This document shows, in pieces, positions 20,622 through 32,827 of a stretch of DNA of 32,827 nt; position 1 is the stretch's first letter, and every line of letters begins with the position of its first letter. The position numbers and the translations under genes are program-made. A model generated the notes under the pieces. It searched no databases. It was given only the letters and a program-made list of their open reading frames with translations, and was not told the origin of the DNA. The DNA comes from Spirogloea muscicola. Lineage: Eukaryota; Streptophyta; Zygnematophyceae; Spirogloeales; Spirogloeaceae. The stretch is taken from assembly GCA_009602725.1 (NCBI GenBank), contig WELB01000034.1:385891-418717 (forward strand), given 5' to 3'.

Positions 20622-23178
20622 ACTGTCGTCATGACGTCCTTATGGTGTACCTGGTGGGTATGTTGTCCCTGCAACCCCTGCCGTCAAAAACCCAATGAGC
20701 AGCTAGGCAGGAAACCACACTAGGGCTGAGCCACTAATGTGGATGCTCTCCTTTCTGACATAGTGTACTGCATCTTCTCTGAGACACTGTAAAGTTGTGC
20801 CTTCACCCGTGCACCTTCACATCAATTTAGAGGGAGGGTTTCATGATATCTTGCTCATGTTAAGCTGGATGCGTCTTTGCAGTCGGGCAGTAACGGCGAA
20901 CCGGCCCCAAAGTGGGTGTATTAACCGCCATACAGAACATGGGTTTCAGGAAAACCTCTCATGCAAGGGTCAAACGGACAATGTCCATTTAGTCAATTCG
21001 TCAAGGATACCACTTGCATTGGCTTCACATAATGGCATGCTTAATTTCGTCAGCGGACCTGCCCATCCTGTGTCGCGCCAGCATCAGTCGACCAGCCATG
21101 CCTGTTCAGTAACCTCGATATGCCTCTGTGCGATACTAAGCAATATAACAGTCTACCCGTTCTGCAGAACTTGCAACTAGGACACCAAACAGGATGAGAT
21201 CATGAGTTAATATAAGCAAGTATTGACGAATCTGATTCAACTCGCGACGTCCTGTAGATGTAGCAAGACCGAGGGAGTCTATACCCTTGTCGTTCAAACC
21301 CACGCACTTGACACAGGAGCATCTTCTCTTCCTCCTACTTCTGCCCTTAGCTCCAAGAACGATGTGGAGGCGACCTTGCATACCATGGCACCTTGCCTAA
21401 GACGTTCTTCATGATGCAGGTGTTACTTCAAGACTTGACTTTAAGACGCTGCACTTTCCTGTAAGCTTGCCTTATCTTTATCAAACACAGCATGCTGTGT
21501 CTCTTCGCAAACCCTTCTGTGTCTCTTCGCAGTAATGGTGAAGGAATACAAACGAGACGGCAGTATTGACAAGACATCTGGCGTGCTCCAGAGCGATGCC
21601 TGCTACGCAGAGGATCACTGTGGCTGTAAAACTCGTCAAAAAGTGTAGGCAACATAGCAGCCACGAGAATGAAAGTAGAGCCATCGAGAAAGTTGGAGGC
21701 TATGGAGCAGCCAGCTGCTGCTAGTGGAGCACAACATCGTGAAGGATCTCAAGTAAGATGCCGAATCAATTTGACAATCACAGAAGCTTTGCTAGTGGGG
21801 GTGATTTCCTAGTTGGAGGTGATCGTTTCAGGCAACTTACCTTCTTATCGTACATTGTTTTCAAGTAGATGCTAAGCACAGCAATGAAGCACCCATTGCC
21901 ATGACCAAATAGGACAAACATGCTGGATAACGAAGCAGAAGCTGCTGGCTGTACTATTTCAATTGAAAGGATGCTTGTTAGTGACTGTGATGGGCCACAT
22001 GACTTGGTGGCCACCTCCTCAAAGGCTCCAATTCAATTGCCTAATAGTTGATCATTGCCCCACAGTGCCTTGAAGTATAAGCCATGAAAAGAGACCAGCA
22101 ATTTTTGTGAGAAGATTCGTCCACTGGAAGGAATTGGTTATCGAGTATACAGCTCATCTCGTAAAGCAACGCTAGTGGAGGCCTCACAGGTAAATATGTG
22201 AGATGCAGATGCAGATATGCAAGGTTAGGACCAACAACATGAAATCGCCAATATGGTGACTTGGTTGCCGAGAAGTTGCTTCAGCTAATGCCATATTTGC
22301 AGCTTTAAGTAGAACAACACAGCTGTCTTAAAATGCAATGGCCAGCTGCATGATATGCTGTCCGGCTGCATGATATGCAGTAGGCATCTGTCATCAATAG
22401 AGCAGGACATCTCTATTAGGTGCGACTAGTTGCTGCACTGGACTGACTGCTTACTGGAAAAACTTGCACGGAAATAAGTTTGATGCAATGAATTTGCATA
22501 TCTAGGTGGAAGTTAGACAGCAAGAAGGTGCACATGTAGTGCCATTGACATGCTTGCAGCTTGTACAATGTTGATACTATGTACATGGCTTACTACAAGG
22601 CACCCAACCAAAGCACAAGCTTGGCCGTTGCTAAAGCCGGCCTGTGACCTAAAAGTACAACAGGTGATCTCCACAAGGCGGAACTGAAAAAGGTGTCCAC
22701 CGTGTGAGTACGGGTATCTATGCACAAGTCGCAAGTGGACTAATCCAAAGCTTGCAGTCTACAGCTAGGGCGTTGCCTGACGACCAAGGGCGCAGCGAGG
22801 GATCTAAGAGGAAAGAGGAGCCAAGGCCCGTCTGTATTGGCAGAGTTGCCCTGACGGCATGTGTGATGCCGCGGCAGTCGCCTTTGCGGGGTTCTTAAGG
22901 CATCCCACTTTTCCCTCACATGGTTGTGAAAACCTCGTGCGCCCTGTGGCACGGGGAAGGCAAACGCCATACTCGTCAGATGGCTCATTTGCGTGCAAAA
23001 CTTCAGTGCAGCGTACAGAGGCTGCCTGTTGCAGGGGACACTGCCTACAGGTGCATATTTTGTAAGACAGACTGGCACTCTCCCCCTAATGACTCGAGGA
23101 CCTAGCGCCAAGTGTGCTTGGAGCTGCTGCTGTACATCCTGCATAGTGAAGGCGAGGAGGCCAGGATGAGGACGCTCT

Positions 23179-24604
23179 TTAGGGCGATACAGAGGACCAC
23201 CTACACACGTGAAGCAGGACACATACTTGAAGGGTCACCAATGTGTGGCCAATCAGGCTATGAACCCGCGTCACTGGAGGACAGTGACAGAGCAATGCAG
23301 ATGACAGGCCAGAAGCCCAATAACCCAGGCAATGACTGCTTTCTTCATGCTTAATCCTGACGAAGCAATTAAACGTGACAAAACCATCACTGAGCTTGTG
23401 CACCTGGATACTTACCAATCGTAGACACTTGGCCCATTGGGGTCAGCTTTGTCAAACTTGTGCGAGCCCATGCGATCCATGCCAGCTTTGTTGCTGCCGG
23501 GGTGAAAGACGCTTCGCCATACATTCTCCTTGGTTGCTGCTCAAGGTAGCAAAACCAAGGACGCATCAGGCTCATGCACATTGTATCATGAAACTTTTGA
23601 TACCATCTCCATCACAAGACTGCAACTTCCAGGCAGACAATCAATACATCACTGAGGGCGAAGATAGCATTTGCTCACATGGAGAGCTGAAGCGGGGAGA
23701 CGGTACTGGACTGCCAGCATAGGAGGAAGGAAGGGAGCTTGCTCTATCATAAGATGGTGAACGTAACTGTGGTGGCTTTGCTATGGCAATGCTCTGCATG
23801 GATAAACATGCAGTGGATGACATAGTCAGATTGTTGCAAGCTCTGAGCGAAGTTCTTCCATTCTCATGGCATGGAGACCATCAAAAGGGTACTAGCACAT
23901 TGATACTGACACATTGGCATCTCAAAAGTCACATCTGCCTGAAAGGACAAGCATTATGCATGTCTTAAGTCCCTGTGCTGGTGAGTCCTGATATTGTTGG
24001 ATCTGTAGCAGTTTCCAGCAAGCTGTTGGAATAGGAGAACACAGAGGTATATGGAATTCGAGTGCTGCGCTCTTTCAGTACCTGAGTTACCCTGCGAGCT
24101 TCCTCTTGCGCAGCCTGAAATTCTCCACTCCTCCTGCGCTCCCACATGAGCCGCTTGGCTTCTGCATCTTGATCTGAAAGAGACGCAGAGAAGCCTGAAT
24201 ACTTGGCTTACTAAGTGCAAAACAAGAATTTCCACGTACAATCATAAGACTGCAATTTGCAACTGCTATCAGCAGACGGCTAAGCCAATGCTTGCTGCGA
24301 GCTCATGTCAGCTTCGGCAATCATGGCAGAGCTACAGGCATTGGCAATGAAGTTGGACACCAGTCAGCAAACATCAGACGAGCAATCTCATCACCAGCCA
24401 AGCAGCTGACCACCAACAAAGGTTGGAGGGCTCACCACCCGAGACCTCTCGCGGCGTGCCGGGTGCAGGGGACTCGGGACCGTCGGGTGCAACGTCCCGC
24501 GCACGGGGAGATCCCGGCACGAGGAGCTTGCGCAGCTTGCCGACGCCCTTGTCCGGCTGAGGCCCGCCGGCGACGTCGTCCCACAGCTTGTCCAGCAGGC
24601 CCAT
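23179..24604 (-). CDS. DRM1/ARP dormancy/auxin-associated protein
   Basis: Exon 1 runs from ATG 24604 to 24436 and begins MGLLDKLWDDVAGGPQPDKG followed by VGKLRK, the N-terminal signature of the plant DRM1/auxin-repressed family. It continues with a Pro/Ser-rich linker ending PGTPRE. The phase-1 intron (GTGAGC to GAGCAG) joins exon 2, 23536-23416, which reads KENVWRSVFHPGSN and then FDKADPNGPSVYDW, the family's C-terminal signature. Exon 2 ends at a textbook GTAAGT donor. The last exon is short and uncertain: 23200-23179 fits the phase and would end the protein in WSSVSP, giving 103 residues, close to the usual family length. These proteins are small, largely disordered, and known as markers of dormancy, sugar starvation and stress; no biochemical activity is established. 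The 900-base intron contains an exon-like stretch on the same strand (about 24090-24175, DQDAEAKRLMWERRRSGEFQ) whose phase does not fit. Confidence 0.82.
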
Positions 24605-25438
24605 TGTACGTCCCCGCGGGGGCCGCGACACCTGACTGGCGACGGCAGCGACCGGCCGGCGGCGGCGGCGGCAGCGGCGGCGGCGGCNCCCTTGCCCTGA
24701 GGGGTGGGGGGTGGGAAGTGGGGGAAGCAGGCGAGCCCCACTGCCCCGAGAGGCGCAAGGCGACTGTTGGTCTCTCGCCTGTTGCAGTCACAGCTTTGAT
24801 ACTCTTGCCTCGCCGAAGGCCCGCCCGATCCCTGCGCCGGGCGCGCCTTTCGAGGGGAGAGGGGTTAAGGGGAGGGGGAGGGAGGGCTAAGCCGACTGCC
24901 CACTCGCCCGCTGCGCGCCGCTGCACTATCCGCAGGGGGGAAGCGGCCGGGCTCTTCACCCGGCCCTTGTCCTTCCAGACCGAGGCGCCAACCGTTTCGC
25001 GGGGAGCTGGCTCCTCGACGGCGGAGGGCCGTCGTTGATGGTCGACACGGGTCGCCGCCGATGGCCCGGGCCACTGGTCCGCGTCCTCCCCGGGCGCGGC
25101 GGGCACGTGCACGCCGGGCCCAGCGCCAATGGCCGCGGGGGCCGCGTCAGCTGCGCCACGTGGCGTGATCCGCCGACGCGCCGGCTGACGAGGCGCCCGC
25201 CCCCCGCCCTGCCGCCACTGTCCCCCCCCGTGCTACCTGCCGCGGCCGACGAGGACGACGTCCCCGACGCTAAGCGGTCAGTCATCCGACGTCATGGACG
25301 ACGACACTTTCGTAGCGTCGGACGGATGCGGCATACCCAGCGTTCCGTCGCACGGCCGCGACTGCGCCCGGAGCCCCCCGCCGCCGCCGCAACTGTCGCC
25401 GAGGAATGCGGCGGCGGCGGCGGTGGCGGCGGCGCGCA
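24605..25438. promoter_or_regulatory. GC-rich divergent promoter region
   Basis: An 834-base GC island separates the divergent DRM1/ARP (minus) and UBZ4 (plus) starts. It holds a CCACGTGG palindrome at 25156-25163 and another CACGTG at 25104-25109. One undetermined base (N) lies at 24688 in a GGC repeat. Open frames here are GC-driven, low in complexity and present in all frames, so none is called a gene. Confidence 0.5.
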
Positions 25439-25867
25439 ATGAAGCGCAAGGCAAGCCCTGGCGGCGGCGGTGGCGGCGGGCGCACTTCCTCTCCGCCTGG
25501 CAGCCGCTTCGCTGCCTGCCCGGCCTGCCTGCGCAGCGTCCCGATCCACGCCATCAATGCGCACCTGGATGGCTGCCCCGCGCTCAACCTGTCAGGCGCT
25601 GAAGCTGCGTCCCCGCCTCCGATGCCGCCATCGTCACCGTCCGCCGACGTCGACCGGAAAATGTCCGTCCGATCGCTCCCACCTCTGTCGGCTGTTGGTA
25701 TTTGTAGCAGACGATGGATAGGGGGCCTCCTCTGGTCGGGCAGCTTCACAGTGGGGCGGCCCGATGAGCTGCGCCGAGCTGAGCTGCACAACTGGACCCT
25801 GAGCATGGCCGTGCTCACGGCAGAGTCGACACGCCGGACGCGATGGCTTGCAGGGCACAGGCGCTGA
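25439..25867 (+). CDS. UBZ4 (Rad18-type) zinc-finger protein, 3' end uncertain
   Basis: From ATG 25439 the frame reads MKRKASP, a glycine run, then FAACPACLRSVPIHAINAHL followed by DGC. The spacing Cys-x2-Cys, an Ile-containing middle, His-x3-Cys is that of the UBZ4 ubiquitin-binding zinc finger (RAD18, WRNIP1, SPRTN, FAN1, SNM1A), at about residues 26-50. UBZ4 fingers recruit proteins to ubiquitylated partners, often at damaged DNA. The finger is followed by a Pro/Ser-rich stretch to about 25660. The frame stays open to a stop at 25867 (142 residues), but the last 70 residues look like translated intron, so I expect splicing. Likely donors are near 25664 (AAAAT/GTCCGT) and 25699 (GTTG/GTATTT). 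It may continue into the histidine phosphatase exons 0.4 kb downstream. An in-frame ATG at 25406 is an alternative start. Confidence 0.6.
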   Translation: MKRKASPGGGGGGGRTSSPPGSRFAACPACLRSVPIHAINAHLDGCPALNLSGAEAASPPPMPPSSPSADVDRKMSVRSLPPLSAVGICSRRWIGGLLWSGSFTVGRPDELRRAELHNWTLSMAVLTAESTRRTRWLAGHRR

Positions 25868-26237
25868 GTGCCGATCGAAACCATCTCCCCGTGGGCTAAT
25901 CGAGCTCTCACATCGTGTAGTCCAGCTAGACGCGGCGCTCCTCTGCATGCATGTCCACAAGACAGGAACGTGGAGCCTGCTGAGGTGGGAGACGCCATGC
26001 TAGAGCAGGTCATTTGGCCTCGTTGCTGGAGATTCGTGGCCACTGGTTGGTCTCGGGTGCTCAGCCAAGCAATGCGTGCGCCTCGGCAGGACGCAGAGCA
26101 GCCTTCGGCGGCCATGTCGCGACGATGGCTCGAGAGAGGAAGGAGCCTGTCCGGGCAGCAGTACTGAGCTGATCGAGGGAAGTGAAGACAGAGTCAGTGG
26201 CACAGGCAAAGGCAACGAGCTGCTCACAGCTTGTACA
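25868..26237 (+). other. Linker between UBZ4 and phosphatase exons
   Basis: No separate gene or clear promoter island. The frame of the downstream phosphatase exon is open back to a stop at 26001-26003, so coding sequence could extend upstream of ATG 26238. Acceptor-like CAG sites at 26008, 26095 and 26154 would join in phase to a UBZ4-exon donor that leaves two bases. Confidence 0.4.
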
Positions 26238-28850
26238 ATGGCGGCCCACCCAGCTGGGGAGCTTGTGTCGCGCGGCATGACGTCGGCTGGAATGCACACC
26301 TCCTCTCAAAGCACTGTGGTCCATGCAGATGCTGAGGCTCACAAGGTATTATCAACGGGCCGGAGCTTACAGCGCATCTTGCAACTCTTTGCCATGCCCA
26401 TGCCAGTGCTGCCTAGCCCAAGCTGGGCAGCATATGCGCTTCTACATAACATAATTTGCTCCTACACCTTTATTCATGTTGTGCATTATCCCCTTACATC
26501 GAATTGAAGATCAATTTAAACGAGCATAACACTTTGAACAGAGGCAGAGTTGGTAATGTGTGGTACTCAGCTTTGGTAGTATACAGACCTTCATGCTATA
26601 TTACTCCTCTCCCATGTCCAGGAAGTGCTTCAGCAGGCAATTGTGGAGCAGACATTAGAGCACCCCGTGAGCTTCCCTGTCTTTCAGCGCACCACAAAGG
26701 TCCCACTCTGCCCGTCAGCATATGTCACAGTGTCTTCAGTACAAGGAGCTACTAAGAAAGGCATGTTAAAGAGGCATGTCTCGTCAAGCCAGGCATGCCA
26801 TTCATGCTGCTAAGTGGAAAAGTGCTCCTAATTTTCACAGTGCAAGTGACTTGCAACTATTGTCGAAGTACTCTAAAAGAAGCATATATCCACATCACAA
26901 GAGGAGTAAAGCTAGCATCAACCCATGATTAAGGTCATCCTCTTTGTGTGTGGATCTTATACCTCAGGTTGTCCACCTCATCCGACATGGTCATACTGGA
27001 CTTTCTTCAGCAGACGGGGTCATGCAGACCACAACAACAGCTTCCTTGGCTGGAGCGAGTGGCCCCAGGCAGCGTGTCTTTGACATTCCATTGTCGTCTT
27101 TGGGACATAAGCAAGTAGCGTCTACACGCATATGCCCCTTGAGGTAGAGATAGAGAGACAACATTGTGTGCTAGCAATGCATAGCACGCCAGCACCACAC
27201 TTCACCAATCTTCAGTAGCACTGTGCTTCCCTTGCTCGGGTCTGGGGTCTGCCCTGCCTGGCTTGATAAGTCTGCCCGAGCATAAGAGATGAGCTCACTG
27301 AGGTTGCAGTATGTCTCAGTTCATCTTTGTGTCTGTTTGAGCAGGCGGCAGCACTACAACACCGGCTTCCTGCACTAGGTGCTGAATTGGTAAGAGCCCA
27401 GACACACGTACTCGCCCAAGTGATTAGTTGGCCTTGCAATGTCTGATCTCTGTTGTCAATTTTTAATCACTTGATAATGTTGGATTGTTACTATAATAAC
27501 ACATAATATCACAATGTGGTCAATGCCTGTGACCTGAATTGATGATGATTATGACAATCCGATTTGAAGTACCATCAGTATCATCACCGTGATGATACTG
27601 AAAAGGCATGTATTGTCATGTAGCAGCCTTTGTGCACGAATAGAGGGCTTCTTGATGCATGGATGTCTCACAGGCTTCTTGGCCAACCTTTTCATCCTGA
27701 ATACATCCTTTTCATGAGGAACTTACAGATACTTACTTCACCGCTCACTAGAGCCCTACAGACATTGACGGAAGCCATTGGAATATTGAAGGTACTCATC
27801 TTCTGAGTTCTGTGACAAGTCTGATAGAGCCTCGGATTAAGCATTGCCTTCCTCTTGCTTCCTCTTACTTAGCTCCTTACAATGTAGACATCGCACAATC
27901 ATGCTGCTTTATGCAAGCTAATTGCCAATCTATGTTTATGGATTACCAGGTCCCAATCGAAGTAAAGGAGCTGCATGCTGAACATGTCTTCTGCCCAGGC
28001 GATGTGGGTCGATCGCCTCAGGTATTACCAATGACCTGCCAAGGATAAAGATGTGTGCTCCTAGCCTTACACTCTGTCAAAGCTTATTGCTGCATAGGCC
28101 AGATCCTTGAAGGCAGATTGTGACTCTTTAAATCCTGGGTGTTCTCTTCCAGATTCTGGCACGCTCATACCGGTGGCTCTCATTCGAGAACATCCCCGAG
28201 CAGTGGTGGTACTCACCCCATCATTCACCTAACGATGCAGAACTGGGACTCTTTGGCGGCAGAGAAAGCATGTGTGAGCTACTGAGTTGCTTCTTCCCTG
28301 TACTCATGCCTCGGGCACCCAGTAGCGAAGTGTTTGACATATCACGTAGTACCATTCTACGAAGTGCTACACATACCATGTATCGCCACTTGACATACCA
28401 TGTTATACCACTTTGGAAATGTCAAGATTCATGCAAGGTTATAGGAAGTGCAGCTGCTACGTGTCAAAATAGCTCGTTCCTTTCCTTTTTGGTCAGACCT
28501 GGGTCTACTCTGCTGTTGGGCATCTGGAGAACCTTGATTGGCTGTTGATTGTCCTTGCTGTGCATCATTCCTCAGACTCAATATTGTGCTGCACAGCTTG
28601 TCTGAGGCAAAGAGTAGGGCGATTCCGCCAGTACCTGAGGTCAAGGGCAGAGGGCACCATCATAGTCATTGGCCACTCTACCTTCTTCATGGTAATCTGG
28701 ATACTATGCTCAGGAAACATCTGTATCATACTGTACTGGCTCTCATCAGTGGCACAAGGCACGAGCATCTGCATTTTGGCTTCTTGCTGGTGAATGTCGT
28801 TTTCTTTGTTGTACCAGACTGGTGAATATCGTTCGATTCTTGTTTGTTAA
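26238..28850 (+). CDS. Histidine phosphatase (phosphoglycerate-mutase-like) family protein
   Basis: Nine exons fit in phase to 242 residues: 26238-26345, 26622-26666, 26968-27114, 27345-27389, 27729-27791, 27950-28021, 28153-28273, 28597-28691, 28818-28850. The catalytic signature is VVHLIRHGHTG, in which the first His of RHG would be phosphorylated. It is followed by DIPLSSLGHKQAAALQHRL, ILTSPLTRALQT (the second conserved Arg), VKELHAEHVFCPGDVG (with the acidic/phosphate-pocket region), ESMSCLRQRVGRFRQYLRSR and IIVIGHSTFF (the second catalytic His). These are all parts of the branch 1 histidine phosphatase fold. The substrate cannot be told: members act on sugar phosphates, proteins or nucleotides. 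ATG 26238 has a good context (ACAATGGCG), and the length suits a stand-alone enzyme; yet the gene lacks the GC-rich 5' island of its neighbours, and its frame is open further upstream. It may be the C-terminal part of the UBZ4 protein. Confidence 0.83.
27575..27601. repeat. Perfect palindrome in phosphatase intron
   Basis: TCAGTATCATCAC, a single C, then its exact reverse complement GTGATGATACTGA. It lies in the 27390-27728 intron of the histidine phosphatase gene. Confidence 0.9.
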
Positions 28851-29003
28851 AACTGCCTTCAAGTATTGTTGGCCCTACGTCAAAGGACAACTCATCGTCT
28901 AGGTCCCAAGATTCATTGCTGTCTGCGCCAAGGATGACTAATTGTCCCTCATTGGGCTTGTCGGAAATATCTCAGGAACTGGTTGGCACGCACAGGCGAA
29001 TGG

Positions 29004-29028
29004 CTCACTGTGAGATTCTCACAGTGAG
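29004..29028. repeat. Perfect palindrome after phosphatase gene
   Basis: CTCACTGTGAGA, a single T, then TCTCACAGTGAG. The 12-base arms match perfectly. It is 154 bases after the phosphatase stop codon, so it may lie in the 3' UTR or mark the transcript end. Confidence 0.9.
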
Positions 29029-29771
29029 ACTTTAGATGGATACAGTGCATAGTGATGACTGCTGCTGCACTTTTCTCTCCTACTATTCTTCAACTTCTGA
29101 ACAAGCACGTAGTCCTCATTCATCCACATACAATAAACATTTTTTGATGTAGCTCACATATTGGACAATTGCTGCAGTTCCAAATGGGGATCTGACATTG
29201 CAACTCAGAGAAGCGAAGACGCAAGTAGCTGTACAGCAAGCCTGCAAATGCTTTAACATAGACATAGGCAATGGGCCTGGTGCATATGCAGGTGTGCAGC
29301 ATTTGCAGGAAGTTTAATGAATACTGTAGTCTGTAGGTAAATGTCATAGGCTGATTGGAGATGGCATCAGATGGGTTGCCCAATATTTAGTTTCCCAAGT
29401 TGTTGACTTTGCCATCTGCAGCAACAAGTGCAGATTGTTTGAGTTGTGGCTACTACATGAGATGGGCAACAGGAAGCACTGTTTGCAAGCTTGCTTCCTT
29501 CCTGTGCAACAAGCTGCAAAGATACTGAGGCGTTGTGTCTTACCAATCATGGAGGGCAAGTAGGTGGACGTGGATGGAAAAGCTACACACAAGCACTTGA
29601 AGACTTCGGCCTTCATAGACATTCACAAAGCACGAATAGCTCTGGGCAGCTCCCCTATGGAGACCTCACAAGAAGTCCGCTTTGGCTGCACACATGCCAC
29701 ATTGGTGCAGTCAACCGAAGATAGCATTCCTTCAAGGTCACTGTCGCACTAAGGGTGAGCTTGTGGCAGCA

Positions 29772-29972
29772 CTATGCGGTCGTCTTCCTACTCTGCACTC
29801 TCTGCACCACGGTTGCCAATGTAGCTGGTGAGTTTGTAAATCTATGTGAAGGCCACTAAACGGCTATAACTTTTTACAAATGAGTGGAAGATGGTCACTT
29901 ACCAGAGATGGCATGGATTGTCACAAGTACTCTCTGACCCCCCAGCCTTCTCACACCTTTCTGCTCGTGGTG
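29772..29972 (-). CDS. Candidate C-terminal exon pair, unknown protein
   Basis: Exon 29972-29903 reads HHEQKGVRRLGGQRVLVTIH followed by AIS and ends one base into a codon at a strong GTAAGTG donor. An acceptor CACCAG then opens exon 29824-29772, which completes the codon and reads ATLATVVQRVQSRKTTA followed by a stop. Both phases and splice sites fit, and the composition (amphipathic, basic end) looks like coding. I recognise no family. The first exon starts in phase 0 after GACAG, so an upstream partner is needed. It could be a separate minus-strand gene or a C-terminal extension of the upstream Dus2 gene, which has a phase-0 weak donor at its end. Chance is also possible. Confidence 0.28.
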
Positions 29973-30455
29973 CTGTCAAGGGGCCTTTCAGCACTTCACC
30001 TGGCCCATAGACAATGGCCCACTTGGGCCCTAAATGCTTAAATCCATGCGATGTGAGCTCAACCATCACAACTTGCAAACACAACATCTTCATTGAAAGA
30101 CCTTTGTGAGCATCACACATGTCATATGTGATGCCTATCTGCCCACGGCTTATGTGAAATGCCATAAGTGTGGGATTAGGCAGAGGGCAGCCAGCCGAGC
30201 GCAACTTACTCTTGCAAGTAATAGCTGGTCTGGTGCTGCGGAGGGCGACCATACTTCTGTAATAGTTGCCATCTCCGTAGTGGTCACTGCAGCATGACAT
30301 ATGCGGTAATCGTTGAGCACGAGGAACTGTCACACTGCTGGTTGAATCCAGTATATTTGCTGTAGCCTATGACTGCAACTCCTGGACTATCAGATCCTGA
30401 AAGTGACTGGCTACTCACAAAACCCCCATCAACCTCTTGTCTCCTCTTCTCCATG

Positions 30456-32673
<2,218 letters not shown>

Positions 32674-32703
32674 CAGCTCGCTCGGTCGCCGCGGGCCAGA
32701 TCG

Positions 32704-32827
<124 letters not shown>

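Larger units (their letters stand above)
20071..23178. other. Unassigned region between branching enzyme and DRM1
   Basis: No gene could be identified in these 3.1 kb. Some minus-strand blocks look exon-like: an open stretch ending in a strong AAG/GTAAGTT donor near 21850 (reading YLKTMYDKK), a frame with KVASTSFLELRAEVGG ending in a stop near 21270, and frames at 22900-23190 (for example VRCTEVLHANEPSDEYG). They do not join into a family I recognise. Small repeats are present at 20590-20621, 21505-21545 and 22345-22385. A further small minus-strand gene is possible but not supported. Confidence 0.5.
28851..30455. other. Region between convergent phosphatase and Dus2 genes
   Basis: The 3' ends of the two convergent genes flank this region. 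It contains a perfect palindrome at 29004-29028 and an exon-like pair on the minus strand at 29772-29972, listed separately. Another minus-strand frame, open over 29899-30333, contains LTSHGFKHLGPKWAIVYGPG but matches no family I know. Otherwise nothing is recognised. Confidence 0.5.

Noticed and set aside
21250-21860. Minus-strand exon-like blocks (YLKTMYDKK before GTAAGTT; KVASTSFLELRAEVGG before a stop)
   Set aside because: They suggest a small gene, but I could not connect them in phase or name a family.
22740-23222. 160-residue minus-strand open frame
   Set aside because: No domain, competing open frames on both strands, unusual composition; likely chance, though part of it could be an exon of an unknown gene.
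24605-25438. Long open frames on both strands in the GC island (for example 25035-25442)
   Set aside because: GC-rich sequence has few stops in any frame; the products are Arg/Pro/Ala/Gly-rich with no domain.

Overview
The window is nuclear DNA from a photosynthetic eukaryote of the green lineage. Its genes are split by many short GT-AG introns, and two of them encode plant-type plastid proteins: a chloroplast SecA translocase and a starch branching enzyme. Two more belong to families best known from land plants: an F-box/PP2 protein and a DRM1/ARP dormancy-associated protein. A green alga, possibly streptophyte, fits best; the species cannot be named from sequence alone. Genes start in GC-rich islands and become less GC-rich towards their 3' ends, while introns and spacers are T-rich or balanced.

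Layout: 1-2948, no confident gene, GC-rich left edge and hairpin repeats. 2949-4440 (+), two-exon F-box/PP2 gene. 4441-7073, repeat-rich spacer. 7074-13533 (+), 20-exon chloroplast SecA, reconstructed with every intron phase consistent. 13534-15533, spacer with hairpin repeats, a tandem 105-base duplication and a doubled G-box. 15534-20070 (+), 12-exon branching enzyme with a 155-N assembly gap in exon 1 and an apparent GC-AG first intron. 20071-23178, unassigned. 23179-24604 (-), DRM1/ARP, divergent across a GC-rich spacer from 25439 (+), a protein with a Rad18-type UBZ4 zinc finger. 26238-28850 (+), nine-exon histidine phosphatase, possibly the 3' part of the UBZ4 gene. 28851-30455, mostly unassigned, with two exon-like minus-strand blocks and a perfect palindrome. 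30456-32673 (-), seven-exon tRNA-dihydrouridine synthase of the Dus2 type, 5' incomplete, followed by 124 A residues to the window end.

The neighbours are not an operon. SecA and the branching enzyme both act in the plastid (protein import into thylakoids, starch synthesis). The others are ubiquitin-ligase adaptor (F-box), stress or dormancy marker (DRM1), ubiquitin-binding/phosphatase and tRNA modification functions. The most novel candidate is the UBZ4 finger beside a histidine phosphatase, which, if one protein, would parallel the animal UBASH3/TULA arrangement of a ubiquitin-binding domain plus a histidine phosphatase. The most unusual non-coding signal is a dispersed family of short hairpins with a conserved GGCTGG/CCAGCC stem and variable loop, found only between genes. 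All exon models were made by eye from splice signals and remembered family sequences; none was tested by alignment software or RNA.
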